This document shows, in pieces, positions 8,601 through 17,019 of a stretch of DNA of 64,000 bases (position 1 is the first letter of the stretch; each line of letters starts with the position of its first letter). The stretch is taken from assembly GCA_036493595.1 (NCBI GenBank), contig DASXPN010000072.1, positions 1 to 64,000 on the forward strand, given 5' to 3'. Origin of the DNA: DATAES01 sp036493595 (lineage in GTDB: Bacteria; Actinomycetota; Acidimicrobiia; Acidimicrobiales; JACDCH01). Below the pieces are notes generated by a model. The model was not told the origin of the DNA. It did no database searches and saw only the letters and a program-made list of their open reading frames with translations. The position numbers and the translations under genes were made by a program.

Positions 8601-9316
8601 AGCGCTCGGTCGAGCTGTTCGCCGACGGTGGGCGCGCCACGCGGCTGCACACCCGGTTGCGATGGTGGTGGTGCCCGTTCCCTCTGATCGAGGCCGAAGT
8701 GCCGAAGAACGGCGACGTCCTCGAGGTCGGATGCGGGCACGGGCTGCTGTCGTTGTACCTCGGGTTGCAATCCCGCCAACGTCACGTCGCCGGCGTCGAC
8801 ATCGACCGCGACAAGATCGCCGAAGCGAACGACGCGTTGTCCCGACTGCACCCGAGTGAGGCCGACGTGACCTTCGAGACGGTCGATCCCGGCTTCGTCC
8901 CGACGGGGGAGTGGGACGCGATCGTGATCGCCGACGTCCTCTATCTGTTACCGGAGGACACTCAACGCGCACTCCTCGAGGCGGCCGCCGGCGCGCTCGC
9001 GGACGGAGGCGTCCTGGTGGTGAAGGAGATGGGACTGCGGCCGCGGTGGAAGTTGCAGTGGAATCGGGTGCAAGAGACGCTCGCGACGCGAGTGTTTCGC
9101 GTGACCGACTCAGTCGGCAGGGGGCTCTCCTTCGTCGATCCCGACGTGATGGGAGGTTGGCTCGCCGCGGCGGGCCTCGAGGTCCGTCATCGCCGCATCG
9201 ACCGGGGCTACCCGTGGCCGCATCATCTGATCGCCGGTCGCCGCCCGGATCATCGAGCGGCGAGCGCGGCCGAGACCGCGTCGACGAAGGCATCGACTTC
9301 GGCTTCGTCGTTGTAG
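8594..9316 (+). CDS. Class I SAM-dependent methyltransferase
   Basis: A 240-residue Rossmann methyltransferase. Motif I is VLEVGCGHGLLSLYLG near residue 38, the acidic end of strand 2 is AGVDIDRDKI near 62, and WDAIVIADVLYLLPED near 108 matches motifs II/III. The substrate is unknown; the operon suggests a lipid or sugar. The start at 8594 is fixed by the frame, since the two upstream ATGs in the repeat run into stops after five codons. The 3' end overlaps the convergent aminotransferase gene by 67 bases, and the last ~22 residues (Ala/Ser/Thr-rich) are probably a non-functional tail read across that gene. Confidence 0.85.
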   Translation: MTERSVELFADGGRATRLHTRLRWWWCPFPLIEAEVPKNGDVLEVGCGHGLLSLYLGLQSRQRHVAGVDIDRDKIAEANDALSRLHPSEADVTFETVDPGFVPTGEWDAIVIADVLYLLPEDTQRALLEAAAGALADGGVLVVKEMGLRPRWKLQWNRVQETLATRVFRVTDSVGRGLSFVDPDVMGGWLAAAGLEVRHRRIDRGYPWPHHLIAGRRPDHRAASAAETASTKASTSASSL

Positions 9317-10401
9317 CCGTGCGGCGAGACACGAATGCCGCCGCCGCGCGGCGCGCAGAGAAATCGCTTCGCTTCGAGACGTTCGGCGAGTTGATCCGCG
9401 CTCATCGCGTCGCTCACGAACGTCATGACGGCGGACCTGCCCTCTCCTGACCGATCCGAGAGCACGCGTACGCCCGGCAATGCGTTGAGGCGTTCGGTCA
9501 ATCGCGCGCACAGGGCGTCCACGTGCTGCCACACGCGAGCGATGCCTGCCTCCAACAGCACGTCGATCGACGCGCCGAGGCCAACCGTTCCGGCCACGTT
9601 GGGCGATCCGCCCTCGAAGCGCCGCGCCGAGTCGTCCCACACGAGGTCGAGGTTGTCCCACTCGCCGCGGTGCGCGACCGAGGCCCACCCCGGCTCGAGG
9701 GGACGGAGCTGATCACGCACTCGAGGGGCCACATACAGGACGCCGAGGCCCCGCGGCGAGCACAGCCACTTGTGCGCTCCGACGACGGCGAAGTCCACGT
9801 CCCATGTGGCCAGGTCCGCAGGGATGACACCGACGCCCTGCATGACGTCTGCACACAGCAGCGCGCCCGCTTCGTGACAGACGCTCGCGAGCGCCGCGAG
9901 ATCGACTCGCCAGCCGCGCCCGTAGTTGACCCAACTCGTGGCGACGACCTTCGGCGGTGGGCCGTCCGCAATCGCGTCCTCGAATGCCTCGGTCGGCAGC
10001 GCGCCACCGTCGCCGATCGGTGCGACGAGGTCGACCTGCACGCCGAGGTCGCGCAACGACAGCCATGGATAGATGGTCGACGGGAACTCGCGGTCGGGTA
10101 CCACGACGCGGTCGCCGGGCTTCCACTGCAACCCGGACGCGACGAAGCCGAGTCCTTCAGTGGTGTTCTTCACGAACGCCACATCGTCGGTGGGCACGCC
10201 GAGCAATGTCGCGGCGGACTGTCGCGCGCGGTGCATGCGATGCTCGAGCTCGTCGTAGTTCGCCCGCCCGTTCTGTTCGAAGTGAAGCGCCCACCAGCGC
10301 ACCGCATCCGCCGCCGCTTTCGTGATCGGCGCAACACCGGCGTGATCGAAGTACGTGTAGTGCTCTGCGACCGGAAATTGCGCTCGGGGGAGGGCTGTCA
10401 C
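9250..10401 (-). CDS. PLP-dependent aminotransferase class V / cysteine-desulfurase-like
   Basis: A 383-residue fold-type I enzyme. YFDHAGVAPI (17-26) is the typical class V N-terminus, VAFVKNTTEGL (75-85) binds the cofactor phosphate, AD at 184-185 should contact the pyridine nitrogen, and K211 in GAHKWLCSPRGLG is the PLP lysine. The NifS/IscS loop cysteine is not obvious, so it may be a lyase or transaminase other than a true desulfurase. The GTG start overlaps the stop of the Lrp gene by four bases, so the two are coupled, and the Lrp protein may sense the amino acid this enzyme handles. Confidence 0.85.
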   Translation of the reverse strand: MTALPRAQFPVAEHYTYFDHAGVAPITKAAADAVRWWALHFEQNGRANYDELEHRMHRARQSAATLLGVPTDDVAFVKNTTEGLGFVASGLQWKPGDRVVVPDREFPSTIYPWLSLRDLGVQVDLVAPIGDGGALPTEAFEDAIADGPPPKVVATSWVNYGRGWRVDLAALASVCHEAGALLCADVMQGVGVIPADLATWDVDFAVVGAHKWLCSPRGLGVLYVAPRVRDQLRPLEPGWASVAHRGEWDNLDLVWDDSARRFEGGSPNVAGTVGLGASIDVLLEAGIARVWQHVDALCARLTERLNALPGVRVLSDRSGEGRSAVMTFVSDAMSADQLAERLEAKRFLCAPRGGGIRVSPHGYNDEAEVDAFVDAVSAALAAR

Positions 10402-10889
10402 CGCGCCCGCTTGTCGCCCGCAACGAGCTGAGCCACGAGCGGCAGGACGCGATGGCCGAGTTGCTCGGTCAACGCGATCTGGGTCGTCGTGCGCATGATG
10501 CCGTCAACCTCGAGGATGGCGTTGATGACCTCCTGCAAGTGCTCGTTGGTGCGCGCCACCACCCGGCAGTGAAGGTCGGCGGCGCCGGTGGTGGCATGAG
10601 CCTCGAGTACCTCGGCGATGCCGGAGAGGTGCGAGGTGACGTCCACCAGGCGACCCTGCGCGATCTCGAGCGTCACGAAGGCGAGCACGTTGTAGCCGAG
10701 AGCGCGCAGGTCGAGGTCGGGGCCGAAGCCGGTGATGATCCCGCGGCTGCGAAGTTTGTCGAGGCGAGCCTGCGCGGTGCCGCGGGCGACGCCGAGTTGG
10801 CGGGCCAACTCCATGACCCCGGCCCTCGGCGCGGCGGCAAGGGCCAGGATGAGTCGCGCGTCCAGGGTGTCGATACCGGTGGGCAGCAT
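10398..10889 (-). CDS. Lrp/AsnC family transcriptional regulator
   Basis: A 163-residue protein. Residues ~5-60 form the winged HTH (IDTLDARLIL ... VMELARQLGVARGTAQARLDKL) and ~70-145 the ligand-binding RAM domain (VLAFVTLEIAQG ... ILEVDGIMRTTTQIAL). The frame is open further upstream, but the ATG at 10889 matches the usual family start and has a TAGGAT hexamer seven bases upstream. It is divergent from hppD across 127 bases, an arrangement common in actinobacteria, where the regulator controls tyrosine catabolism. It is translationally coupled to the class V aminotransferase. Confidence 0.92.
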   Translation of the reverse strand: MLPTGIDTLDARLILALAAAPRAGVMELARQLGVARGTAQARLDKLRSRGIITGFGPDLDLRALGYNVLAFVTLEIAQGRLVDVTSHLSGIAEVLEAHATTGAADLHCRVVARTNEHLQEVINAILEVDGIMRTTTQIALTEQLGHRVLPLVAQLVAGDKRAR

Positions 10890-10896
10890 GTGATGA

Positions 10897-10902
10897 ATCC
10901 TA
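10897..10902 (-). promoter_or_regulatory. Putative leaderless -10 box (TAGGAT) for the Lrp gene
   Basis: On the minus strand TAGGAT is followed by seven bases and the ATG at 10889. The rest of the intergenic stretch to 11016 contains TTGACC (10954) and TTGACT (10977) facing hppD. These could be -35 elements, but I could not find convincing -10 partners. Confidence 0.4.
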
Positions 10903-11016
10903 GGAAACTCGGCCCGCACTCTTGGACAGACTGCACAGCGTAGGCGACAACTGTTGACCGATCGGCGCGTTCCCCGTTGACTCGAAGCACAGTTCGCCAC
11001 CCAAAGGGGACGCAGG

Positions 11017-12135
11017 ATGACGGTCACCGATGTGCAAGCGCCACCCCGTCTAGGAGGCATCGATCACCTCGAGTGGTGGGTCGGCAACGCCCGGGCGTTC
11101 GCGGCCTTCCTCGCCAGCGGGTTCGGGTTCACCCCCGTCGCACACGCGGGACCAGAGACGGGCCGGCGCGATCGCGTCTCCTACCTCTTGCAGCAGGGCG
11201 ACGTGCGCTTCCTCGTCACCGGCGGGCTCGACCCTGACGGTGACGTCGCCGAGCATGTGCGCCGCCACGGTGACGGCATCCGCGACATCGCCTTCCTCGT
11301 TGCGGACGTCGACCACACCTATGAAGCCGCGCTGGCGCGCGGTGCGACAGGGTTCCGTGCACCGGCGATCGACGTCGACCCCGACGGGCACGGCATCATC
11401 CGCCACGCCGCGATCGCGACGTACGGGGAGACGGTTCACACGTTCCTCGATCGCTCGCACTACGAAGGCCCGTTCGCCCCGCAGTTCGAGAAGTCGTTGC
11501 TGGTTGCGCCAGTCGGTCCGGCGGTCGGCATCGATCGCGTCGACCACGTCGTCGCCAACGTCGAGGAAGGCGCGCTACGACAGTGGGTCGGCTACTACCA
11601 GCAGGTGCTCGGCTTCGATCAGCTCGTGCACTTCTCGGACGACGACATCTCGACCGAGTACTCCGCGCTCATGTCGACTGTCGTGTGGAACCACGACAAG
11701 ATCGTGCTGCCGATCAACGAGCCGGCCGTCGGCAGGCGCAAGAGTCAGATCGAGGAGTACCTCGACTACTACGGCTCGCCCGGCGTGCAACATCTCGCGC
11801 TCGGTACCGCCGACATCGTCGCGAGCGTGCGAGCGTTGCGCGATCGCGGCGTGCGCTTCCTCGACGTGCCCGCGTCCTACTACGACGAGGCACGGACGCG
11901 CATGGGCACACTGGGCGAGGAGTTGCCGTGGGAGCGGTTGGCCGATCTCGGCATCCTCGTCGACCGCGATCACGACGGCTACCTGCTGCAGATCTTCACG
12001 GAGTGCGTGACCGACCGTCCGACCGTGTTCTTCGAGATCATCCAACGTGAGGGCGCGAAGGGCTTCGGCGAGGGCAACTTCAAGGCACTCTTCGAAGCGA
12101 TCGAGCGCGAGCAGGAGCGTCGCGGCAACCTCTAG
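11017..12135 (+). CDS. hppD: 4-hydroxyphenylpyruvate dioxygenase
   Basis: A 372-residue Fe(II) dioxygenase that converts 4-hydroxyphenylpyruvate to homogentisate in tyrosine breakdown. Two vicinal-oxygen-chelate halves are clear. The iron ligands are H177 (RVDHVVAN), H259 (GVQHLALG) and E340 (VFFEIIQREG). The C-terminal stretch GAKGFGEGNFKALFEAIE is diagnostic for HPPD against hydroxymandelate synthase. ATG 11017 is preceded by AAAGGGG and an AGG close to the start, so this gene is conventionally leadered, unlike many neighbours. It is divergent from an Lrp regulator that probably responds to aromatic amino acids. No other homogentisate-pathway gene is in the window. Confidence 0.96.
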   Translation: MTVTDVQAPPRLGGIDHLEWWVGNARAFAAFLASGFGFTPVAHAGPETGRRDRVSYLLQQGDVRFLVTGGLDPDGDVAEHVRRHGDGIRDIAFLVADVDHTYEAALARGATGFRAPAIDVDPDGHGIIRHAAIATYGETVHTFLDRSHYEGPFAPQFEKSLLVAPVGPAVGIDRVDHVVANVEEGALRQWVGYYQQVLGFDQLVHFSDDDISTEYSALMSTVVWNHDKIVLPINEPAVGRRKSQIEEYLDYYGSPGVQHLALGTADIVASVRALRDRGVRFLDVPASYYDEARTRMGTLGEELPWERLADLGILVDRDHDGYLLQIFTECVTDRPTVFFEIIQREGAKGFGEGNFKALFEAIEREQERRGNL

Positions 12136-12196
12136 CCACGACGCCGCATCGGGGACGGCCCGCAGTCCGGCCGCGTTAGTCTGAGCAACTCACCCG

Positions 12197-12270
12197 GGGC
12201 GATTAGCTCAGTTGGCTAGAGCACCTGCATGACGCGCAGGGGGTCGGGGGTTCGAGTCCCTCATCGCCCA
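12197..12270 (+). tRNA. tRNA-Val (anticodon GAC)
   Basis: It folds as a full cloverleaf. The acceptor arms are GGGCGAT and ATCGCCC with discriminator A. The D stem is GCTC/GAGC. The anticodon stem is CCTGC/GCAGG around the loop ATGACGC, giving anticodon GAC. The T stem is GGGGG/CCCTC with a TTCGAGT loop and one G-U pair. The 3' CCA is not encoded. It lies between hppD and the convergent DUF1269 gene. Confidence 0.97.
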
Positions 12271-12283
12271 CCGAAAACTCTGC

Positions 12284-12814
12284 TCAGGACTCGAGCGCGG
12301 CCTCGACTCGCTTGATCGTCTGGTCGTCGAGATTGGCGTACACCAACTCGGCGCCCGTGAACCGCTTCGCCTCCGTGACGAGAGCGTCGCGATCGAGCTT
12401 CTCGACCAGCAGCACGACGGTCACGGTGTCGGGGTCCACCGTCTCACGGAACCACGTAACCCACTCATCGGAGATTCCGAGGTCGATGACCTTCGCCGCG
12501 ATCGCACCGGTTCCAGCCCCAAGGGCGAGGCCGGCCACCCAACCGACTGGCCCGCCCAGGATCAAGCCGAAGAGGCCCGCCCACACCGCCCCGGATACGG
12601 CGGTCCGGCCAGGTTGGAGATCGGTTGTCTCGTGAACCATGGTCCGACCGTCGTGGTCCTTCATGACCAACACGGCGTCGCGAAGCGTCAAGCCGCCCTT
12701 CGCTGCCAATCCGGTCGCCGCGGTCAGGAACTCTTGGGCGCGGAACCTGTCGTCGAATGAGATACCGACGAGGGTCTGAGGGACCTGCGTCGACTCGGTG
12801 CCACCGTCGCTCAT
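12284..12814 (-). CDS. DUF1269 family protein with glycine-zipper membrane segment
   Basis: A 176-residue protein matching DUF1269. The N-terminal ~60 residues carry LVGISFDDRFRAQEFL and LRDAVLVMKDHDG. A Gly-rich hydrophobic hairpin (SGAVWAGLFGLILGGPVGW, then GLALGAGTGAIAAKV) spans about 75-110. The acidic C-terminal part holds VTVVLLVEKLDRDALV. The function is unknown; members look like small membrane-associated stress or channel-like proteins. Its ATG overlaps the stop of the calcium-loop protein upstream by four bases, so the two form an operon. The 3' end faces the tRNA-Val gene at 13 bases. Confidence 0.85.
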   Translation of the reverse strand: MSDGGTESTQVPQTLVGISFDDRFRAQEFLTAATGLAAKGGLTLRDAVLVMKDHDGRTMVHETTDLQPGRTAVSGAVWAGLFGLILGGPVGWVAGLALGAGTGAIAAKVIDLGISDEWVTWFRETVDPDTVTVVLLVEKLDRDALVTEAKRFTGAELVYANLDDQTIKRVEAALES

Positions 12815-13125
12815 TCTTCGAGCAGATCCTCCCGGACGGCGACATCGACCTCGACCTCGATCTCGTCCTCGTCGATGACGCCGTCGCGATTCGCGTCGAC
12901 ACCGGTGATGGTCGTCCGTTCGATGATGTCCGGAATCCCGTCGCCGTCCACGTCGACCGCGACGGTCGTCGTCCGCTGCACGATGTCGGGTACGCCGTCA
13001 CCGTCCACGTCGACAACCGTTGTCGTGGTCTCGCTCACCGCATCGACCGTGCCGTCATCATCGACGTCGATGATGTCGGTCTCGACCTCGATGTCGATCT
13101 CGCCTTGAACTTCGTTCTCGTCCAC
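12811..13125 (-). CDS. Small acidic protein with four 19-residue calcium-loop (DxDxDG) repeats
   Basis: A 104-residue, strongly acidic protein. After an acidic leader, residues 20-95 consist of four back-to-back 19-residue units, each opening with a calcium-loop signature: DVDDDGTVD, DVDGDGVPD, DVDGDGIPD and DANRDGVID. Thr/Val-rich spacers fill the rest. The loops resemble EF-hand, dockerin or thrombospondin type-3 loops. There is no signal peptide or membrane segment, so as written it is cytosolic, which is unusual for such loops. GTG 13125 is my preferred start; TTG 13137 in frame is possible. It is translationally coupled to the DUF1269 gene and divergent from the adenylate cyclase (85 bases). 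Confidence 0.8.
   Translation of the reverse strand: MDENEVQGEIDIEVETDIIDVDDDGTVDAVSETTTTVVDVDGDGVPDIVQRTTTVAVDVDGDGIPDIIERTTITGVDANRDGVIDEDEIEVEVDVAVREDLLEE
12841..13068 (-). repeat. Four tandem 57-bp repeats inside the calcium-loop protein gene
   Basis: The 228-base block is exactly four 57-base units in frame, each coding a 19-residue calcium-loop unit. The middle two units are closest to each other; the outer two have diverged. This indicates expansion by tandem duplication. Confidence 0.85.
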
Positions 13126-13198
13126 GAGTGCAGTCAAACACTCTCTTGGCCGTGCGGCAACGGTCAGCTGGTCGGGCTCGGCGTGGGCGGCTTCTGAG

Positions 13199-13204
13199 TA
13201 CAGT
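13199..13204 (+). promoter_or_regulatory. Leaderless -10 box (TACAGT) for the cyclase gene
   Basis: TACAGT is followed by six bases and then the GTG at 13211, the recurrent leaderless spacing. Confidence 0.55.
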
Positions 13205-13210
13205 GCGCGG

Positions 13211-14128
13211 GTGTCGTCGGGTGAGAGTGGCACCGGTTCAGGCCAGCCACCGACGGCGTGGCGACGACAGATGTTGAAGAAGTTGGCCAAGACCGCCGGC
13301 AAGCGCAAGGGCGAGCCGCTGACTTCTGCGGACTGGCAGGCGTACTTCGAGTTCGGTGCGCAGCCGCAATCGCGCGCGCTGAAGCGGCTGCTCCGTACGC
13401 TGCCCTCCACGCCGCGCTGCGGATTCTGTGGAGCACCGTTCGCCGGTATCGGCTCCCGAATCGTGCGACCGCTCGGCTACCGGCCCTCACGCAAGAACCC
13501 GAACCTCTGCGCGTTGTGTGTGGAGCTCGCGCCACCGGGCGGCATGACGACAGACGTCGGCGTCGTCTTCGCAGACCTTCGGAACTTCACGACCAAGTCG
13601 GAGTCGATGTCGCCCGAGCAGGCGACGGTGATGCTTCGACACTTCTACGGGTGCGCCGAGAAGGTTTTCTTCCCGGAGGCGCTGATCGACAAGCTGATCG
13701 GCGACGAGGTCATGGCGCTGTACCTCCCGATCTTCGTCTGCCGTGGTGGTCGTAGAGCAGTGGACAACTACGACTACGGGCAACTCGCCACGGTCATGAT
13801 CCGCCACGCACGTGAGCTCCTCGAGCGCATCGGCTACGGGACGAGGGAAGGTCCCGCGTTCGACGTCGGCATCGGACTCGATTTCGGCGAGGTGTTCGTT
13901 GGCAACATCGGTGATCACGCGGTACACGACTTCACTGCCATCGGCGATGTGGTCAACACCGCGGCGCGGCTGCAGGCGCAGGCCGCCGGAGGCGAAGTGC
14001 TCGCTTCACATCGTGTCACCGAGCTTCTCGACGAGTCGGTTGGGACGCCCGAAGAGATTGCGCTGAAGGGGAAGGCCGATCCGGTGCTCGCGTACCGGAT
14101 CAAGTGGTTCGACGGCTCCGCCGCGTAA
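13211..14128 (+). CDS. Class III adenylate cyclase with N-terminal zinc-ribbon-like module
   Basis: A 305-residue protein that should make cAMP from ATP. Residues 70-103 hold two CxxC knuckles (CGFC and CALC) about 27 residues apart, a probable zinc-binding module. The catalytic domain begins near 115. The metal aspartates are D122 (FADLRNFT) and D165 (KLIGDEVMA). The adenine-selecting pair is K161 and D246 (FTAIGD), and the transition-state residues N249 and R253 lie in VVNTAARLQ. All key residues of an active adenylate cyclase are present. No transmembrane segment or HAMP domain is seen, so it is cytosolic, and the zinc module may be the sensor. Confidence 0.88.
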   Translation: MSSGESGTGSGQPPTAWRRQMLKKLAKTAGKRKGEPLTSADWQAYFEFGAQPQSRALKRLLRTLPSTPRCGFCGAPFAGIGSRIVRPLGYRPSRKNPNLCALCVELAPPGGMTTDVGVVFADLRNFTTKSESMSPEQATVMLRHFYGCAEKVFFPEALIDKLIGDEVMALYLPIFVCRGGRRAVDNYDYGQLATVMIRHARELLERIGYGTREGPAFDVGIGLDFGEVFVGNIGDHAVHDFTAIGDVVNTAARLQAQAAGGEVLASHRVTELLDESVGTPEEIALKGKADPVLAYRIKWFDGSAA

Positions 14129-14161
14129 GCGACTGTCACACCCCCTGGGGATGATGGGGCC

Positions 14162-15373
14162 ATGTCGTTGGCGGAGATGGCGCATGATCGGGCGGAGAGC
14201 CGGGTGGGCGAGCTGATGGGCGTGATCAACGCGACCACGGCGGAACTGGTGTCGGTGGTGGCCGGCGTCATCGCCAACGAGACGTGGGCGGCGGGCGGGA
14301 TCCGGTCGGTGGAACAGTGGGTGACATGGCAGTGCGGCGTGTCGGCTCGGCGAGCCCGTGAGCTGGTGGTGATGGCCCGCCGGCGCAGCGAGTTGCCGGC
14401 GACGACCGAACTGTTCGAGGCGGGCTTGTTGAGCGAAGACGCGGCGGCCGCGATCGCGGATCGGGTGCCGCGAGAACGCGATGGTGAGGTGGCGGAGCTG
14501 GCGCCGGCGTTGCTGCACGGTCAGTTGCGCCGCTGGCTGTCGACGCTGCCCCGACCGTGTGAAGCCGCACCCGATGCCGAGCGGGCACGCGACCTCGTGT
14601 CGTTCGGTTCCACGCGTGACCGATGGCGGATGCGGGTGGACGTGCCGATCGACGAGGGCAAGGTCATCGAGAAGGCATTGGCCGCCGGTCGGTCCCAGGT
14701 GTTCCACGAACGTCACCCCGACGAGCCCGACGCCGCGATCTACCGGTCGGGGGTGACATGGGCGGACGGCCTTGCGCGGATGGCCGAGCTCGCGCTGTGC
14801 AACGTCGACTCGCCCGCTGGTCAGCGCCGCCCGGGGGATCGTTACCAGGTCCTGGTGCACTGGAACGTGGCCGACCGCGCCGGCCGGTGGCACATGGGCG
14901 ACGTGATCCCCGATGCCATGCGCTGTTACCTGTCGTGCGACGCCGATGTGCGCACCGCAATCGAGTCCGACGGGATGCTGGTGGCCCTGTCGAGCCGGCT
15001 GCGCACCGTGGACGACAAGCTGAGGGCCTTCGTCGAGCACCGCGACGGCGGCTGCGTTGTGCCGGGATGCGCGCAGCAACGATGGCTGCACATCCACCAC
15101 CTCGAGCATTGGGAGCACGGCGGGCGGACCGAGTCGCCCAACTTGTGCGCGCTGTGTCCCCGACACCACCGGCTGCTCCACGCCGGCGAGTTGCACATCG
15201 ACGGCGACCCGAGCACCCCGTTCGGGCTGACCTTCCGCGACCGCCATGGCCGCCCCTTCCGACCACCGCCACCCGTACCACCGGGTGGCCAACCGCCCGA
15301 CCCGCCGCCTCGACGGTTCCGGCATCCGACCGGCGAACCGATCGACTGGCGTTACATCGGCAACGTCAACTGA
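14162..15373 (+). CDS. DUF222 domain HNH endonuclease (13E12-type)
   Basis: A 403-residue protein. Residues ~1-280 form the helical DUF222 domain (IRSVEQWVTWQCGVSARRARE, LLSEDAAAAIADRVP). The C-terminal HNH nuclease motif runs from about 297: CVVPGC, HIHHLEHWEHGGRT, NLCALCPRHHRLLH, with the zinc cysteines and catalytic His pair intact. These proteins are repeated many times in actinobacterial genomes, are suspected to be selfish or DNA-maintenance nucleases, and have no proven role. GATGAT six bases before the ATG may be its -10. The 3' end overlaps the convergent TOPRIM gene by eight bases. Confidence 0.92.
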   Translation: MSLAEMAHDRAESRVGELMGVINATTAELVSVVAGVIANETWAAGGIRSVEQWVTWQCGVSARRARELVVMARRRSELPATTELFEAGLLSEDAAAAIADRVPRERDGEVAELAPALLHGQLRRWLSTLPRPCEAAPDAERARDLVSFGSTRDRWRMRVDVPIDEGKVIEKALAAGRSQVFHERHPDEPDAAIYRSGVTWADGLARMAELALCNVDSPAGQRRPGDRYQVLVHWNVADRAGRWHMGDVIPDAMRCYLSCDADVRTAIESDGMLVALSSRLRTVDDKLRAFVEHRDGGCVVPGCAQQRWLHIHHLEHWEHGGRTESPNLCALCPRHHRLLHAGELHIDGDPSTPFGLTFRDRHGRPFRPPPPVPPGGQPPDPPPRRFRHPTGEPIDWRYIGNVN

Positions 15374-15950
15374 CGCGCGCGAGCAGTCCTTCGAGTGGGT
15401 ACGGCAGACGGGCCAGGTCGAGAGCGTCCACGAGAGCGCGCGCGTACCGGGACTTGCGGCCGCTGTGCGTGCCCATGAAGCGCCGCAGATGTTGTTCGAT
15501 GGTCCGCCCTCGCTGCGCGGGCTGTCGTTGGAACGTGCGGAACGAGCCGAGCTCGCCTTGCGTCTCGATGACGTGCACGACTGCATCCGCGCCGAGGGCA
15601 CGGATCAGTTCGTCTTCGAGATCGGCCACGCACACGAAGAAGCCGTGCGCCTCCATGGCGGCACGATCGACGCCCGCACCATCGACGTACGAGCCGAGTC
15701 CCGACGCTTCGATGCCGCGCTGGAAGTGGCGCTCCTCGCCGACGTCGCAGAGGCCGAGCACACGAACGTCGCGTCCACCGGGTCCGTAGACCTCGAGGTA
15801 GCCGCGGATGTTCGTGGCGCCGCCCATCGCGACGATGGCGATGCCGCTACCCGCGAGATCGAGTCCGAGGCGCGCGGCGAGTGTCTCGACGGCAACCTCG
15901 TCGCTTGTGCCTTCGACGAGGATGACCGCGTTGTCGGCGGAAAGGGTCAG
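15366..15950 (-). CDS. TOPRIM-domain nuclease-like protein with probable CTG start
   Basis: A 194-residue protein resembling the stand-alone TOPRIM proteins of actinobacteria (OLD-nuclease type). The conserved glutamate is in AVILVEGTSDE (residues 8-18), followed by IAIVAMGGATNI, the acidic LGLCDVGEE, then DLEDELIRALG, QGELGSFRTFQ and LRRFMGTHSGRKSRYA. The homologous region begins well upstream of the first ATG (15827). In this frame there is no ATG, GTG or TTG between the upstream stop (just beyond 16043) and that ATG. The best start is CTG at 15950, whose CTGA overlaps the stop of the 21-residue peptide ORF. Coupled initiation from a CTG, or a frameshift fusion, are the options. Confidence 0.8.
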   Translation of the reverse strand: MTLSADNAVILVEGTSDEVAVETLAARLGLDLAGSGIAIVAMGGATNIRGYLEVYGPGGRDVRVLGLCDVGEERHFQRGIEASGLGSYVDGAGVDRAAMEAHGFFVCVADLEDELIRALGADAVVHVIETQGELGSFRTFQRQPAQRGRTIEQHLRRFMGTHSGRKSRYARALVDALDLARLPYPLEGLLARVS

Positions 15951-16012
15951 GCGCGGCGCAGCAATAGCACGATGATGACGATGACGACGAGAGTGCCGAG
16001 GCCGATATACAT
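15947..16012 (-). CDS. 21-residue single-span membrane peptide
   Basis: ATG 16012 opens a 21-codon frame. The product is almost entirely hydrophobic from residue 3 to 18 (begins MYIGLGTLVV) and ends in Arg-Arg-Ala, a classic single-helix inner-membrane microprotein with its basic end in the cytosol. Such peptides are often missed by gene callers. It starts 31 bases after the ABC ATPase stop, so it is probably cotranscribed, and its TGA overlaps the CTG of the TOPRIM gene. Its function is unknown; it may serve mainly to bring ribosomes to the TOPRIM start. Confidence 0.6.
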   Translation of the reverse strand: MYIGLGTLVVIVIIVLLLRRA

Positions 16013-16042
16013 GGCAGGACAGGTTCCCCGTGCCGCCGATTG

Positions 16043-17017
<975 letters not shown>

Positions 17018-17019
17018 GG

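Noticed and set aside
10890..11016. Riboswitch or attenuator upstream of hppD
   Set aside because: The 127 bases show no stable paired elements or terminator, only possible promoter hexamers and a Shine-Dalgarno sequence.
15101..15200. HNH gene considered as part of a restriction or mobile intron system
   Set aside because: It is the common actinobacterial DUF222-HNH type, with no methylase, intron ends or inverted repeats around it.
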